Origin: Meconema thalassinum
Lineage: Eukaryota; Arthropoda; Insecta; Orthoptera; Tettigoniidae
Assembly (NCBI GenBank): GCA_946902985.2
Contig: OX336389.2
Location: 787,958,979-788,022,978 of the forward strand
Reading direction: 5' to 3'
DNA length: 64,000 nt
Shown: positions 24,873-34,404 of the stretch, one piece after another
Numbering within the stretch: position 1 is the first letter of the stretch
Layout of the letters: each line of letters opens with the position of its first letter
Translations under genes and position numbers: made by a program
Notes under the pieces: model-generated
Databases searched by the model: none
Told to the model about the DNA's origin: nothing
What the model saw: only the letters and a program-made list of their open reading frames with translations

Positions 24873-25160
24873 AAGTGCATACTTTGCAAAGATTCCCACG
24901 CCTTATATCTATGTAAATCTTTTAAAGACCTGTCAGTAGACGACAGAAGAAAATTAATTTCTCAGAATACACATTGCTTTAACTGCCTTTCACCCAAGCA
25001 TTCTGCTTCAAATTGCAAGTCCACCAGACTTTGCTTCCATTGTGAAAAAGCTTATCACACTTTACTACATCGTCATGATCAAGCAAGGTCATCAACTGCA
25101 TCTACTTCTCAGGAAAGTGACAATGCTAACAGTTCTAATGCTTCATCTTACATTCAAAAT
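24873..25160 (+). pseudogene. BEL nucleocapsid zinc-knuckle region
   Basis: Cysteine-rich RNA-binding part of gag: CILCKDSHALYLC, then HCFNCLSPKHSASNC and LCFHCEKAYHTLLH, the usual three knuckle-like motifs before the Pao protease. It is read in a frame different from both the preceding gag and the following protease, so single-base changes flank it. The linker after it is Ser/Ala/Asn-rich. Confidence 0.8.
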
Positions 25161-25560
25161 GCCAAGTCCATACGTAGTGCCCAAGTCCACTGTGCAAATC
25201 GAAGTTCAGGATAACTTTGGCAACTGGGTCCGTGCACGCGGTCTTCTTGATTCGGCAGCGACCCATGATTTCGTTTCTAATTCATTAATCAAAAAACTAG
25301 GCCTACCTGTAAACCCCACTTCTATCAATGTATCAGGCATTAACAGCTCAAAATCGCAAGCTTTACAGTTTTCAAAGTTAACCATAAGAGACACTTGTCA
25401 CAGAAATAACTTTCTCAAACTGAATTGTCTCGTTCTCAATAGCATAGGAGAAGACACTCCAAGTCACTCTGTCGATATTTCAGGTTTAAGCATTCCCTCG
25501 CATAAGGCTAGCCGATCCTCTGTTCAATGTACAAAGCCCCATTGACATACATTTTAGTGC
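25150..25560 (+). pseudogene. BEL aspartic protease (Pao type)
   Basis: The segment after VPKSTVQIEV contains ARGLLDSAATHDFVSNSLI. Pao proteases normally have LLDSGS or LLDSGA here, so the catalytic loop Gly is replaced by Ala. Downstream come LGLPVNP and the strand-rich region up to SIPSHKASRSS. The frame changes near 25545 and continues as the RT polyprotein with HFSANVFWNC-like linker sequence. The altered D-S-G loop suggests loss of activity. Confidence 0.75.
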
Positions 25561-27715
25561 CAATGTTTTCTGGAATTGCCTTCGTAAACAGGTTCGTAAG
25601 TTATCCTCAAACGTGGTTGCCAGAGACACTAATTTTGGATGGATCGTTACCGGTCAACTTCCTCATTACTGTTCCCAACCCGTATCGCAATGTTATTTCG
25701 CTAATACTGATTTGGAACTGTTCTGGAGGCTTGAAAGCGTTGATTCTCCTAACGTAACCTCTTCAGAAAACGAATTCTGTGAGCATATTTTCCTGAACAC
25801 TACCACTCGTTCTCCTGAAGGCCGGTTCATTGTTCAGATGCCAAGATTACATAATCCCCCTAAACTTATTGATTCTCAACCTAAAGCTCGAAAAGCCCTC
25901 TTTGCTATTGGGAGCAAATTCAAGAAAGAACATCTCGTTAAACAACAGTACACTGATTTCATGGATGAGTATGAAAGATTAGATCATATGGAAGTTGTCA
26001 GCAAATCTGATGACGAATTGCACCCCCCAATTGAAACGGTTTTCTTAAATCATCATCCCGTGTGGAAAAACCCTCTTGTAAAGGATAAAATCCGAGTCGT
26101 TTTCAATGACGTTAATGGCAACAGTCTTAACGATACTCTTTACCCTGGTCCCGCTATTCAGTCAGATTTATCTGATATACTCTTAAACTTTCGATTATTT
26201 CCCATAGCTGTTATAGCGGACATCAAACAGATATACCGTCAGGTTTTATTTCAGCCTGAACAACGAGATCTCGAAAGAATCTTGTGGCGCGACGAAATCA
26301 GCAAGCCCATTAAGATATTTCGCTTAAAGACGGTCACTTATGGCTTAAAACCTTCCGCTTTCCTTGCTATCCGATCCCTTCATTTGTTAGCCTCTCAAGA
26401 TGGTCATATATTTGATTCTCAAGCTTCCGAAGCACTAACTACATCATTCTATGTTGACGATTACTTGCAGTCCTTCCCCACTCTGGAGGAAGCTTCTTTC
26501 GTGTCACTAGAACTTCAGGCATTGTTAAAGAATGGAGGATTCCCACTTCATAAATGGAATTCCAACTCCCATGAGTTTCTCGCCCAGTTTCCTATTGAAG
26601 ATGTAGACCCCTCCTCCGTCGAAATTTGTGGAAACTCCAAATCCATAAAAACTCTTGGAGTTCATTGGTGCATTAGCACTGACACTCTCATCTATAAAGT
26701 TTCGCTTGCTGAAGAGCTCCCTAACACGAAAAGGCAAATTCTCTCTGAAATTGCAAAAATTTTTGATCCGCTTCAATTCCTTGCTCCGGTTATTGTTATA
26801 GCCAAACTTTTCATGCAAGAGCTATGGTCTCTCAAATGTGAATAGAATGAAACTGTTCCCCTTTCTTTTCTTAACAGATGGCTCTCTTTTCGTAGCAATT
26901 TGCTTGATCTTTCCCTTATTGAAATTCCTAGGAATTTAATTAACGCTCATTATAATACATCTTTTTTCCTTCATGTGTTTGCAGACAGTTCCGAAAAAGT
27001 TTACGGTTGCTATGCATATTTGGTTTATCGCAGTTCGTTAAATGGATTTTCAGTTTCCAACCTTGTTTGTGCCAAATCGAAGGTAGCTCCTCTTAAAAAT
27101 ATCACTTTGCCTAGGCTTGAATTGTGTGCTGCACTCATGGCCGCAGAACCTGTTAAGAAATTACGGGAAGTCTTAAAGGTCGAATTTTCGCAAACCTATC
27201 TGTGGAGCGATTCCATGATCACTCTTTCTTGGATCACCAAAAACCCCGTTCATTGGCAAACTTTTGTTGCAAACAGGATTTCCAAATTCCAAACTCCATC
27301 TTCGGGATGTCAATGGAGGCATGTGCCCAGCGCTGACAACCCCGCCAACATCATTTCTCGTGGATGTTTACCCTATCAATTGGCAGCTTCTCAGTTGTAC
27401 TGGCATGGGCCCTCGTGGTTAATCGAAGACTCTTCTTGTTGGCCTTCTAAACCTCCAGCTACAAACTCCAACTTGCCTGACGCTAAAGTATCTAAATCTA
27501 CGTCTTCGTGTCTTGTTTCCAACGTTTCTCATCCCTTGTTGTCCCGCTATTCTTCCGTTCACAAATTAATTCGAATTGTTGCCTATCTTCTCAGATGGAA
27601 ATATATTGTGGTTGACCAACCTCTTCTCCCTAAACCACACCTTACCAATCATGAATTGAATCTCGCTACCATTAAGGTTTTGCAACTAACACAGCAAGAA
27701 GCCTTTTCTTCTTAA
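25561..27715 (+). pseudogene. BEL reverse transcriptase and RNase H
   Basis: Pao-type RT. FGWIVTGQLP marks the start, then the long linker, RVVFNDVNGNSLNDTLYPGP, IADIKQIYRQV, LKTVTYGLKPSAFLAIRSL, the catalytic YVDDYLQS, and IFDPLQFLAPVIVIAKLFMQ. The RNase H-like part follows with HVFADSSEKVYG, LPRLELCAALMA, LWSDSMITLSWI and HVPSADNPANIISRG. It is read in one frame from about 25560 to 27715 except for TAG at 26843-26845, at a position where relatives have Trp, and TAA at 27713-27715. The catalytic residues remain. Confidence 0.92.
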
Positions 27716-29042
27716 TTGTCTTTGCTTTCTTCTAAAAAGGATCCTCCGAAATCCAGTCGTCTTCGTGCCTTAGCCCCGTTCCTTGATGACAATAAGTTAC
27801 TCAGTGTAGGTGGTAGGCTCTCGCAATTTTTGCTTTCTGTTATTTTGCCGTCTAAACGTCACGTGGTTCGGATTCCACGTAAAACGGAGGTCCCGTGGCT
27901 TATGATCGCGAGATTAATGGTCACGTTAAACTACAAGCTTCCTTCCTTTAATTATACGTGATTTTCATTATCGCAATCTGCTTGTTGGTACACGCACACT
28001 GCTTTGCTTCTTAAGGGAATAGTACTGGATCATAAATTGAATTCATGAAGTTTCCTCTGTGATTCACAAATGCATTCCTTGCTTCAAAGCTAAACCTAAA
28101 GTCAATACTCAATTAATGAGCGATCTGCCCTCTTTTCATTCTTCTCCTATACGTCCTTTTGCTTTAACAGGTGTGGACTATATGGGTCCGTTCCAATATC
28201 AACGCAATTCCCCTGAAGCTAAACGCAAATTGTTTGGTAAGCTCTATGTTTCTCTCTTTGTTTGCATTGTTACTGGCGCGATCCATTTGGAACTAATAAC
28301 GAATGCCTCCACTTCTTACTTTTTGTCAGCCGTCTCTCGCTTCGCTGCTAGGCGTGGTGTTCCTTCTGAGATGTTCTCTGATAACGCTTCCACTTTTCAA
28401 GGCGCAGCTTCCTTGTGGAAGAAAGCTCTCACATTTTCTCCTGCTATGGAACAGATTTCTAATTTTTCCTACTCAAAGGGTTTCAAATGGCGTTTTATAC
28501 CTCCCTACGCCCCTCATCACGGTGGTAGGTGGGAATCCTGCGTAAAGCTCACTAAACGTCATCAAAGAAAGGTTTTAGGTAATCGCATTCTGACTTATGA
28601 AGAATTTAATTCGCTGTCTGTTCTGATTGAAGGTGTTGTTAATTCTCGCCCTTTAACTCCGCTTTCCAATGACCCTAATGACCTGCTTCCACTCACACCT
28701 GGTCACTTCCTTATAGGCACTTCTCTTTCTGTCCCTCCTCCCCTTCCCAACTCTTACAGAGATTCTAATTTACCCATTGTTTGGCGTAAACTTGAAGCCC
28801 TCCGTAATTCTTTCTGGAAGAGGTGGAATTTGGAATACTTAACTTCCTTGCAACGGAGACAGAAGTGGTTTCTTTCAAATCCCGACATTAAAGTGGGGGA
28901 CTTGGTCCTGGTTAGGGATGTTTCTCCTCCCTTGGTCTGGATTTCTGGTAGAGTGGCCGAGTGTTACCCTGGAAGGGATGGGAGAGTTAGGGTAGCCAAG
29001 ATCATGAAAACTAATGGGCATATTATAAGACCACTGCTTTGA
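27716..29042 (+). pseudogene. BEL integrase with DUF5641-like C-terminus
   Basis: Continues the RT frame after TAA 27713-27715, with FLDDNKLLSVGGRL. A frame change lies between 27940 and 28060, within the zinc-binding part (HKCIPCFK remains). The core has GVDYMGPF (first Asp), SDNASTF (second Asp) and GGRWESCVK (Glu), so the D,D,E triad is present. The end has VWRKLEALRNSFWKRWNLEY and GDLVLVRDVSPPLVW, the DUF5641-like tail typical of Pao integrases, and stops at 29040-29042. The last 327 codons are uninterrupted. Confidence 0.92.
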
Positions 29043-29111
29043 TTGCTCCTTTACCTTCAGGTTCTTAATTTCATGTCTCTTGTTCTCTGTTGGTGTTTGG
29101 CCCTCCCAGCT
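29043..29111 (+). other. BEL 3' internal end
   Basis: Only 69 bases separate the integrase stop from the 3' LTR. No convincing polypurine tract is visible; the last bases are pyrimidine-rich (GGCCCTCCCAGC). Confidence 0.5.
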
Positions 29112-29269
29112 TGGTGTATTCTTTGGAATACACGGTAAGACAGAGTAAGCTTTTGCTTCTCTTTGCTTTAGTTCATCCCTTCCTTTTTTCGCAAACACCA
29201 ACAGTGACCTCCTGGTTTCTCTTTGTTGGTATATTTTGCTTACACTACCTGTGAGTCTGTTCTAGATAT
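29112..29269 (+). repeat. BEL 3' LTR, first part
   Basis: Matches 18705-18866 and includes the terminal hairpin GTGTATTC-TTTG-GAATACAC. It stops at TCTAGATAT, where the Gypsy element begins; ATAT (29266-29269) is the target duplication. Confidence 0.95.
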
Positions 29270-30163
29270 TGTACAGGCCCCCAGGGGGTTGCACCCCCTG
29301 AAGCCACCCTCCATCATCTATTAAAACCACCCCTAACTGGCAAACATCATAAGTCCAGAACAGCACCTTTTACACAGCAAGGGCGGCTGCCCAGCTTGGG
29401 AAGCCTGCCAACCACTTGCATCACACTCACAAACACCTACACAATAGCTAACTAGGGCACCTACATCGATGGAATGTCGACGAAGCAGCGCCAGAACCTA
29501 TAAGAAGGAAGGCCTTAATGAGGACAGTCTCTCTCTATTATCTGTCATACAGTGTGTGTCGCCGGAGGCTCTGCTGCAAGCTGCTATCACCAGGTGAGCA
29601 TCAGTGAAGTGTTCAGAGATCCTACATTTTGTAACATCCATCCACAAACTTGTACACTTAAACTTATAACATTTACTACATTCCCCTAAAAGGGACTTAC
29701 AATTTCATACTCACTGACCAATAAACACTTGGTCAGTAAACTACACTTGTCTTACTAATTACACGCCTCTTTACATCCCGACGCCCTTCCTGATTCCCGT
29801 CGCGAGTGACCGTGACAATAGTAGCCAAATAGTTGCTGGCTCAAGTTTCATTGTACTTCCCGCAGCGACCCGACTGCATGAGCAGCGAGTCGCCAACATA
29901 GCTGACGCAAGCACGTCGGTTATATAACTCTCTCCAACCAGCTGGGAGGCTAGTACATTAACCTGCACACAGAGTTTCATCCCCTGAGTTACGCTTACGT
30001 CTTCATAGGAGCACCCCCTAGCATTTAAACACCAAACAACACTCTACACTGGTAAGCTTACCCAGCTACGGGAAGCTACCCCCTCCTAGGCATCACCTTA
30101 TAAATTGGTACATTAACACATACGTTTTAGATCTAACTACCCCCAACTAAGGGATCTAAAACA
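29270..30163 (+). repeat. Gypsy 5' LTR
   Basis: It is 894 bp, TG...CA. It has a TATAAG motif at 29499-29504, and about 220 bases later an AATAAA (29720-29725) set in a perfect 9-bp hairpin, ACTGACCAA-TAAACAC-TTGGTCAGT (29713-29737). The three differences from the 3' LTR are near 29295 (C/T), 29691 (G/T) and 29974 (T/G). Confidence 0.95.
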
Positions 30164-30166
30164 GAT

Positions 30167-30184
30167 TGGTGGAGGCCGGGTACC
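30167..30184 (+). other. Gypsy primer-binding site
   Basis: TGGTGGAGGCCGGGTACC starts 3 bases after the LTR end. The TGG start and GC-rich run fit pairing with the 3' end of a tRNA; I cannot name the tRNA with confidence. Confidence 0.7.
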
Positions 30185-30373
30185 ACGCACAGTAACGAAA
30201 GGGCTCATACAACGAGTCTCGTAGTAGAAACGGTCCGAACCGCATACAGCCAAGCGAGACTAGATTTTTTTTAAATCCCATATTTCGTCCCACACTTTTT
30301 CCCTATTACACAGGAGTTTGTATTATTACACCCACCCCCATCCGCCCCATAGTGCAAAATCAGGGGAAATTAA

Positions 30374-32131
30374 ATGACCACATTCAGAACCACACTAAGA
30401 GACTTTGCGCACCTTTTGTCGGCTAGTACAACTCCACTCCTCCCGAAGTTAAGAATTAAGAACAGTGACTTAATAACTGACCAGACTGCAGTACAACTTC
30501 TTATGGACCTCGAATTCAAGATATCAGAGATCCGCGCTCAACACCCTGCAGCGGCAGCACAAGTTATACATTTTACACGATCCCAGGCCAGCGAACACAG
30601 ACAGGAGTCACCGATATCCAGCGCTAGTGAAGTAGATTGCTTGCCAAAACTCCACCCCCTATTGTTGCAGCAACTACAAATCACAGAGCAGAAGACTGAT
30701 AATCTGCTCGCGCGCATCACACAGTTACTAGACACAGACACTGTTAAAGCAGACAGTCACACGACAGAGGCAGTTCTAGACATCCACACTATTCTGGAAA
30801 CTGTGAAACAGGATTTAGACAGGACTGTACACGTAGTCAAATCCACACAGTACGACAACACACCATCAGTCAGCACCGATATATCAGGTGACGAGCCACC
30901 TGGTAACGTAACACAAGTTTCGTACACGGGGAGTGAGGCTAATTCCCCTCTGAATAACACTAACACCCCGGCACACGATAGCGGTGCGAACAGCATAGAC
31001 AGACCAGAATCACTACACAGCCAACGAGACACAGCCGAACACGAAATGAACAGACACACTGAATATCCCATGATCCACCCCACAAAGTTCACGGGGGAAG
31101 GCCAGGATCCCGAGGAATACCTCAAGGCCTTCAATAGAACGGCTCGGATCAATGGTTGGAGCGAGGAAGTCAGAAAACGGCTCCTTCCTGCATACCTCAC
31201 AAAGGCGGCCATGACATGGCATGAGCTCCATGAGGACACACTAGAAGCTGCCACATGGGAGGAAATCACTTTATTGTTGAAAAGTGAATTCCAGCTCATA
31301 CCAGATGATGACGACCTGTACGACCAAATTAGACAGAGGTCACAGGGACCCAAAGAAAGCGCCCAGGCATACATCAACGTAAAGTTGATAATGTGCGATA
31401 AATATAACGCAGCTATGACGAACAAGCAGAAAGTCAAGCTGTTAATGCAGGGCCTCAGACCATCCATAGTGGACAAGTTGTGTATTATGAACAACCCCAC
31501 GGTCCAATACATGTTGAACAACATAAAGACCATAGAGCAAGGGAAAAAGATCACGGAAAAAGCTACGGAGAAAGCCGTGGATCAGCACTTTCAGACACAA
31601 AAGGACGACACTAATCATAAAATGGATGAATTAGTGGACAGGATGGAGAAATTGACCATAGCTGCCATCCAAGCAGGCGGGAGACCGCTAAGGGATGAAC
31701 ACGTAGACACACAAGAGCGCTATTATCCTGAGAGGGACAGGGGGTACACAGAGAGGAGACGCTACGGGAGGGAGGAAAATTACTACCCTCCACAGCGGCC
31801 AACAACACCTCACGCACAGGATAGGCCACACTACCCTCCGCGATACTCATCGGTATCATACGCGGACACAGAACCGACATACCCCTCACGGCGACCACCA
31901 TCCCCGTACACACAGGAATACTACCCTGAGGAGTACGAGCACACCATCCCCCGACGAAACAGCCCACCCCCAAGCAGGCAAGGCTATGCAGCCCCGCAGT
32001 ACAGGGGAAATGGGGAATATCGGGAGAACCCGCCCCCACGCAGGCAAAGCTATGCACCACCACAGTACAGGGGAAATGGGGACCGTCGAGGAAACCAACC
32101 CCCGACCAGACAGGGGTATGCAGCCTCCTAG
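30374..32131 (+). CDS. Gypsy gag polyprotein
   Basis: The capsid precursor of the element, 585 codons from ATG at 30374, about 210 bases after the LTR. Residues about 235-390 form a retrotransposon gag domain (HPTKFTGEGQDPEEYLKAF, AAMTWHEL, FQLIPDDDDLYDQI). The C-terminal 140 residues are rich in Arg, Tyr, Pro and Gly and lack CCHC knuckles. From 31975 the DNA has a 66-bp (22-residue) tandem unit, RQGYAAPQYRGNG and relatives, repeated about three times. The TAG at 32129-32131 falls in the third unit where the first two have CAG, and a TAA follows at 32156-32158. The same frame stays protein-like to about 32500, so the stop is probably a mutation and gag was longer. Confidence 0.85.
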   Translation: MTTFRTTLRDFAHLLSASTTPLLPKLRIKNSDLITDQTAVQLLMDLEFKISEIRAQHPAAAAQVIHFTRSQASEHRQESPISSASEVDCLPKLHPLLLQQLQITEQKTDNLLARITQLLDTDTVKADSHTTEAVLDIHTILETVKQDLDRTVHVVKSTQYDNTPSVSTDISGDEPPGNVTQVSYTGSEANSPLNNTNTPAHDSGANSIDRPESLHSQRDTAEHEMNRHTEYPMIHPTKFTGEGQDPEEYLKAFNRTARINGWSEEVRKRLLPAYLTKAAMTWHELHEDTLEAATWEEITLLLKSEFQLIPDDDDLYDQIRQRSQGPKESAQAYINVKLIMCDKYNAAMTNKQKVKLLMQGLRPSIVDKLCIMNNPTVQYMLNNIKTIEQGKKITEKATEKAVDQHFQTQKDDTNHKMDELVDRMEKLTIAAIQAGGRPLRDEHVDTQERYYPERDRGYTERRRYGREENYYPPQRPTTPHAQDRPHYPPRYSSVSYADTEPTYPSRRPPSPYTQEYYPEEYEHTIPRRNSPPPSRQGYAAPQYRGNGEYRENPPPRRQSYAPPQYRGNGDRRGNQPPTRQGYAAS

Positions 32132-32439
32132 TACAGGGAAAAGGGGAATCGACGGTAAAACCCGCCCCCGCAGCAGCAGACATACACCCCACCCTGGCGG
32201 AGACAGGAAAGCGGACCAACGGGCAATAACCGACAGGCAAGAAAACCCACAAGAGGACGGGACAATACAGATACATACACAAAGGGCCCGGAACACTACC
32301 CCCTCCCCGACGAACACCCGAGGGAGTTCAGGGATGAGGCACCCCGCCGGACAGACAGGGGGCAATACTCCCCACACCTATCTACACACCGCAGGCGGGG
32401 AGTTGGCGCAGCCACCCCGAGGGGGGGCGCACATACAGT

Positions 32440-33123
32440 ACAGGGAGGCGCACACCTACGTTTCAAAAAAATGCCTAGACGGGGAGGTTCGGCCAGCTGA
32501 TGAAGCGGCTGAGGTTCCTCCCCCAACACAACACCAGAGAGGCCCTTCCCCCAAGCAAACTCGTAAGGGTAAGGGGAAGAAGCACCCAGCTAAAGCCAAG
32601 GCTGACGATCCGCCCCCGGGCCGTTTCCAGACACACCCCGTACAAGGAGACGGCAACTGCCTGTTTAGGACTATTAGCTTCCTAGTCCGACGTAACGAGG
32701 ACCACCATAAGGAATACAGACAGAAAACGGTCCAACACATCCTGGCCAACTGGAAAGAGTACCGAGACGTTGAGTCGGACAATCGGGAAAACCCATTCCA
32801 GACCGGGGCGGATTACAAAAAAACATGGGTAGGGACGCCGTAGAGGTGACCGCTCTCGGCAAGGTGCTTAAAGCCAACATCCACGTACACACTGACGTGC
32901 ACTCGCCCCCACTATTTACTACTGCGGGATTTGACAGGGACCTACACATACTCTTTACAGGGAACCCTAAGGCGGGACATTACACGCCCCTCACAGTTAC
33001 GCACAAACAGGACGGAGGCAAACCCACACCCTCCGAACAGGAAACCACACCCCCTACACCACAACACAGGGCGGGAAGTGACCCCACACAGGCGCAGGAA
33101 GTGACCCCACACAGGCGCAGGAC
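32440..33123 (+). pseudogene. OTU-like cysteine protease domain of the Gypsy element
   Basis: OTU domains are papain-fold proteases that usually cleave ubiquitin chains. Here the sequence reads QGDGNCLFRTISFLVRR (near 32644-32695), matching the OTU catalytic Cys motif, and 100 residues on VEVTALGKVLKANIHVHT and KAGHYTPLTV (catalytic His). The two halves are in different frames. The first runs from the low-complexity linker to 32843, the second from about 32825. They meet at ACATGGGTAGGG (32823-32833), where OTU proteins have T-W-G, suggesting loss of one G. A 7-A run (32817-32823) is adjacent. Upstream the domain is one frame away from gag, meeting it near another 7-A run (32465-32471). A basic linker precedes the domain and a Pro/Thr/Gln-rich linker follows. 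Confidence 0.8.
33078..33123 (+). repeat. 23-bp tandem duplication between OTU and protease
   Basis: The unit GAAGTGACCCCACACAGG plus CGCAG occurs twice head to tail, with one more partial base at the edges. Because 23 is not a multiple of three, the second copy shifts the frame: the OTU frame enters it and the protease frame leaves it. Confidence 0.85.
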
Positions 33124-34404
33124 GCGAGCTCACTTGGCATTGGGAAGCCAGCAACAGGAATTGAACTCGCGACCGCCTGGAACAAAAAACGGGGTAACAA
33201 AGGCAAGCGCAGGGTCACATTTGCGGACACACCTCCCCGGGAGAGAGAAAAGAACAACACACATACACAAAAGCTGGGAACGGTAAATACATTAAACGTT
33301 CGCCAGAAGACTCCTATTTTCACAGCGCGAGCTGTTAAGAGAGCTGGCAATGTACTTGGTGAGCGCACTTTGCTGACCGAGCCAAAGTACTCGGGACAGG
33401 AAGTAAGCCGAGAGGCGAAGCGTGCCAGGTACGATAAGCGGACAGCTCCAACAACAACAACACACATCCTACACAACACAACTGTGCAGGGCAATGGATT
33501 CCAGGTATCGGCCCTCACGATACACGCCAACATAAACGGCCATAGGGTGCAGGCCCTAATTGACACTGGGGCAGCGGTAAGTTGTGTAAACAGAAGACAC
33601 GTTACCGAAGGGCAGATACACGATGTCACGGGTGACATCCGCCTCGTAGCAGCCAATGCTCAGACGCTAGAAAACGCGGGGGTGGCAAACATACATCTCA
33701 GGCTAGACCATTTTGCCACAACACACCCCATGTTCGTTATAGAACATCTTTCAGCGTCAGCCATAATTGGCATGGATTTCCTCGCCAAGTATGAGGCTAG
33801 CATAAATTTTGCTAGCGGTAAGATGCTTCTAAAGCATGACCACAGACTCACTACACATCCCATGATATACACCAGGAATACAGATGGGATTCGAGCTGAG
33901 CGAGAAATCCACGAGCACCAGGCCCCTACACCGCACACTATTAGCCAACACACAGACACACACACAGATAAGGCGGCCAACCAGAATCACAGACAGGACC
34001 TGACACCGGAGCAAAATAAAAGGCTCACGGAGCTCCTGGAGGCCAACAGGGATATCTTTGCCCATTCGATGAAGGATCTCGCAGTGACAGACCTTATCGA
34101 ACACCACGTCACACTCACCAGTGACCGGCCAGTACACCAGCCTCCCTTCAGGGTGAGCCAGAAGGAGAGACACGCCATCGACACTCAGATCACAGAGATG
34201 CTCGAGGCAGGGGTCATTGTCCCCGTTATTTCGAACTACAGCGCTCCAGTTTTGTTGACCAAAAAACGGGACGGATCCCATAGGTTTTGTACTGATTACC
34301 GGAGGCTCAATAAGTTAGTCGAAAATGACAGTTATCCACTACCAAGGGCGGACACTTATTTGGATGCCCTTGGCGGAGCTAGCTGGTTCAGTTCGATGGA
34401 TTGA
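33124..34404 (+). pseudogene. Gypsy pol: aspartic protease and start of RT
   Basis: The frame open from about 33124 starts with a basic linker (WNKKRGNKGKRRVTF). Protease: LIDTGAAVSCV at about 33558-33590 and IIGMDFLAKYE about 65 residues later. After a hydrophilic linker the RT fingers begin with TPEQNKRLTELLEANRDIF, RPVHQPPFRVSQKE, EAGVIVPVISNYSAPVLLTK, RFCTDYRRLNKLV and GGASWFSSMD. There a TGA (34402-34404) replaces a codon inside the first catalytic motif, just after the first Asp. The same frame continues beyond it. Confidence 0.9.

Noticed and set aside
30757..32377. Long minus-strand open frames opposite the Gypsy gag
   Set aside because: Antisense to a well-supported gag domain and low-complexity tail, with no domain of their own.
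31986..32440. Plus-strand frame running into the OTU domain as true coding sequence
   Set aside because: Over this stretch the gag frame looks more protein-like; this frame is probably a shadow of the 66-bp repeat, and OTU coding likely starts near 32440-32470.
32463..32830. Programmed -1 frameshift at the 7-A runs
   Set aside because: The runs are not aligned to a standard X-XXY-YYZ heptamer in the incoming frame, and the first would need +1. Indels fit better.
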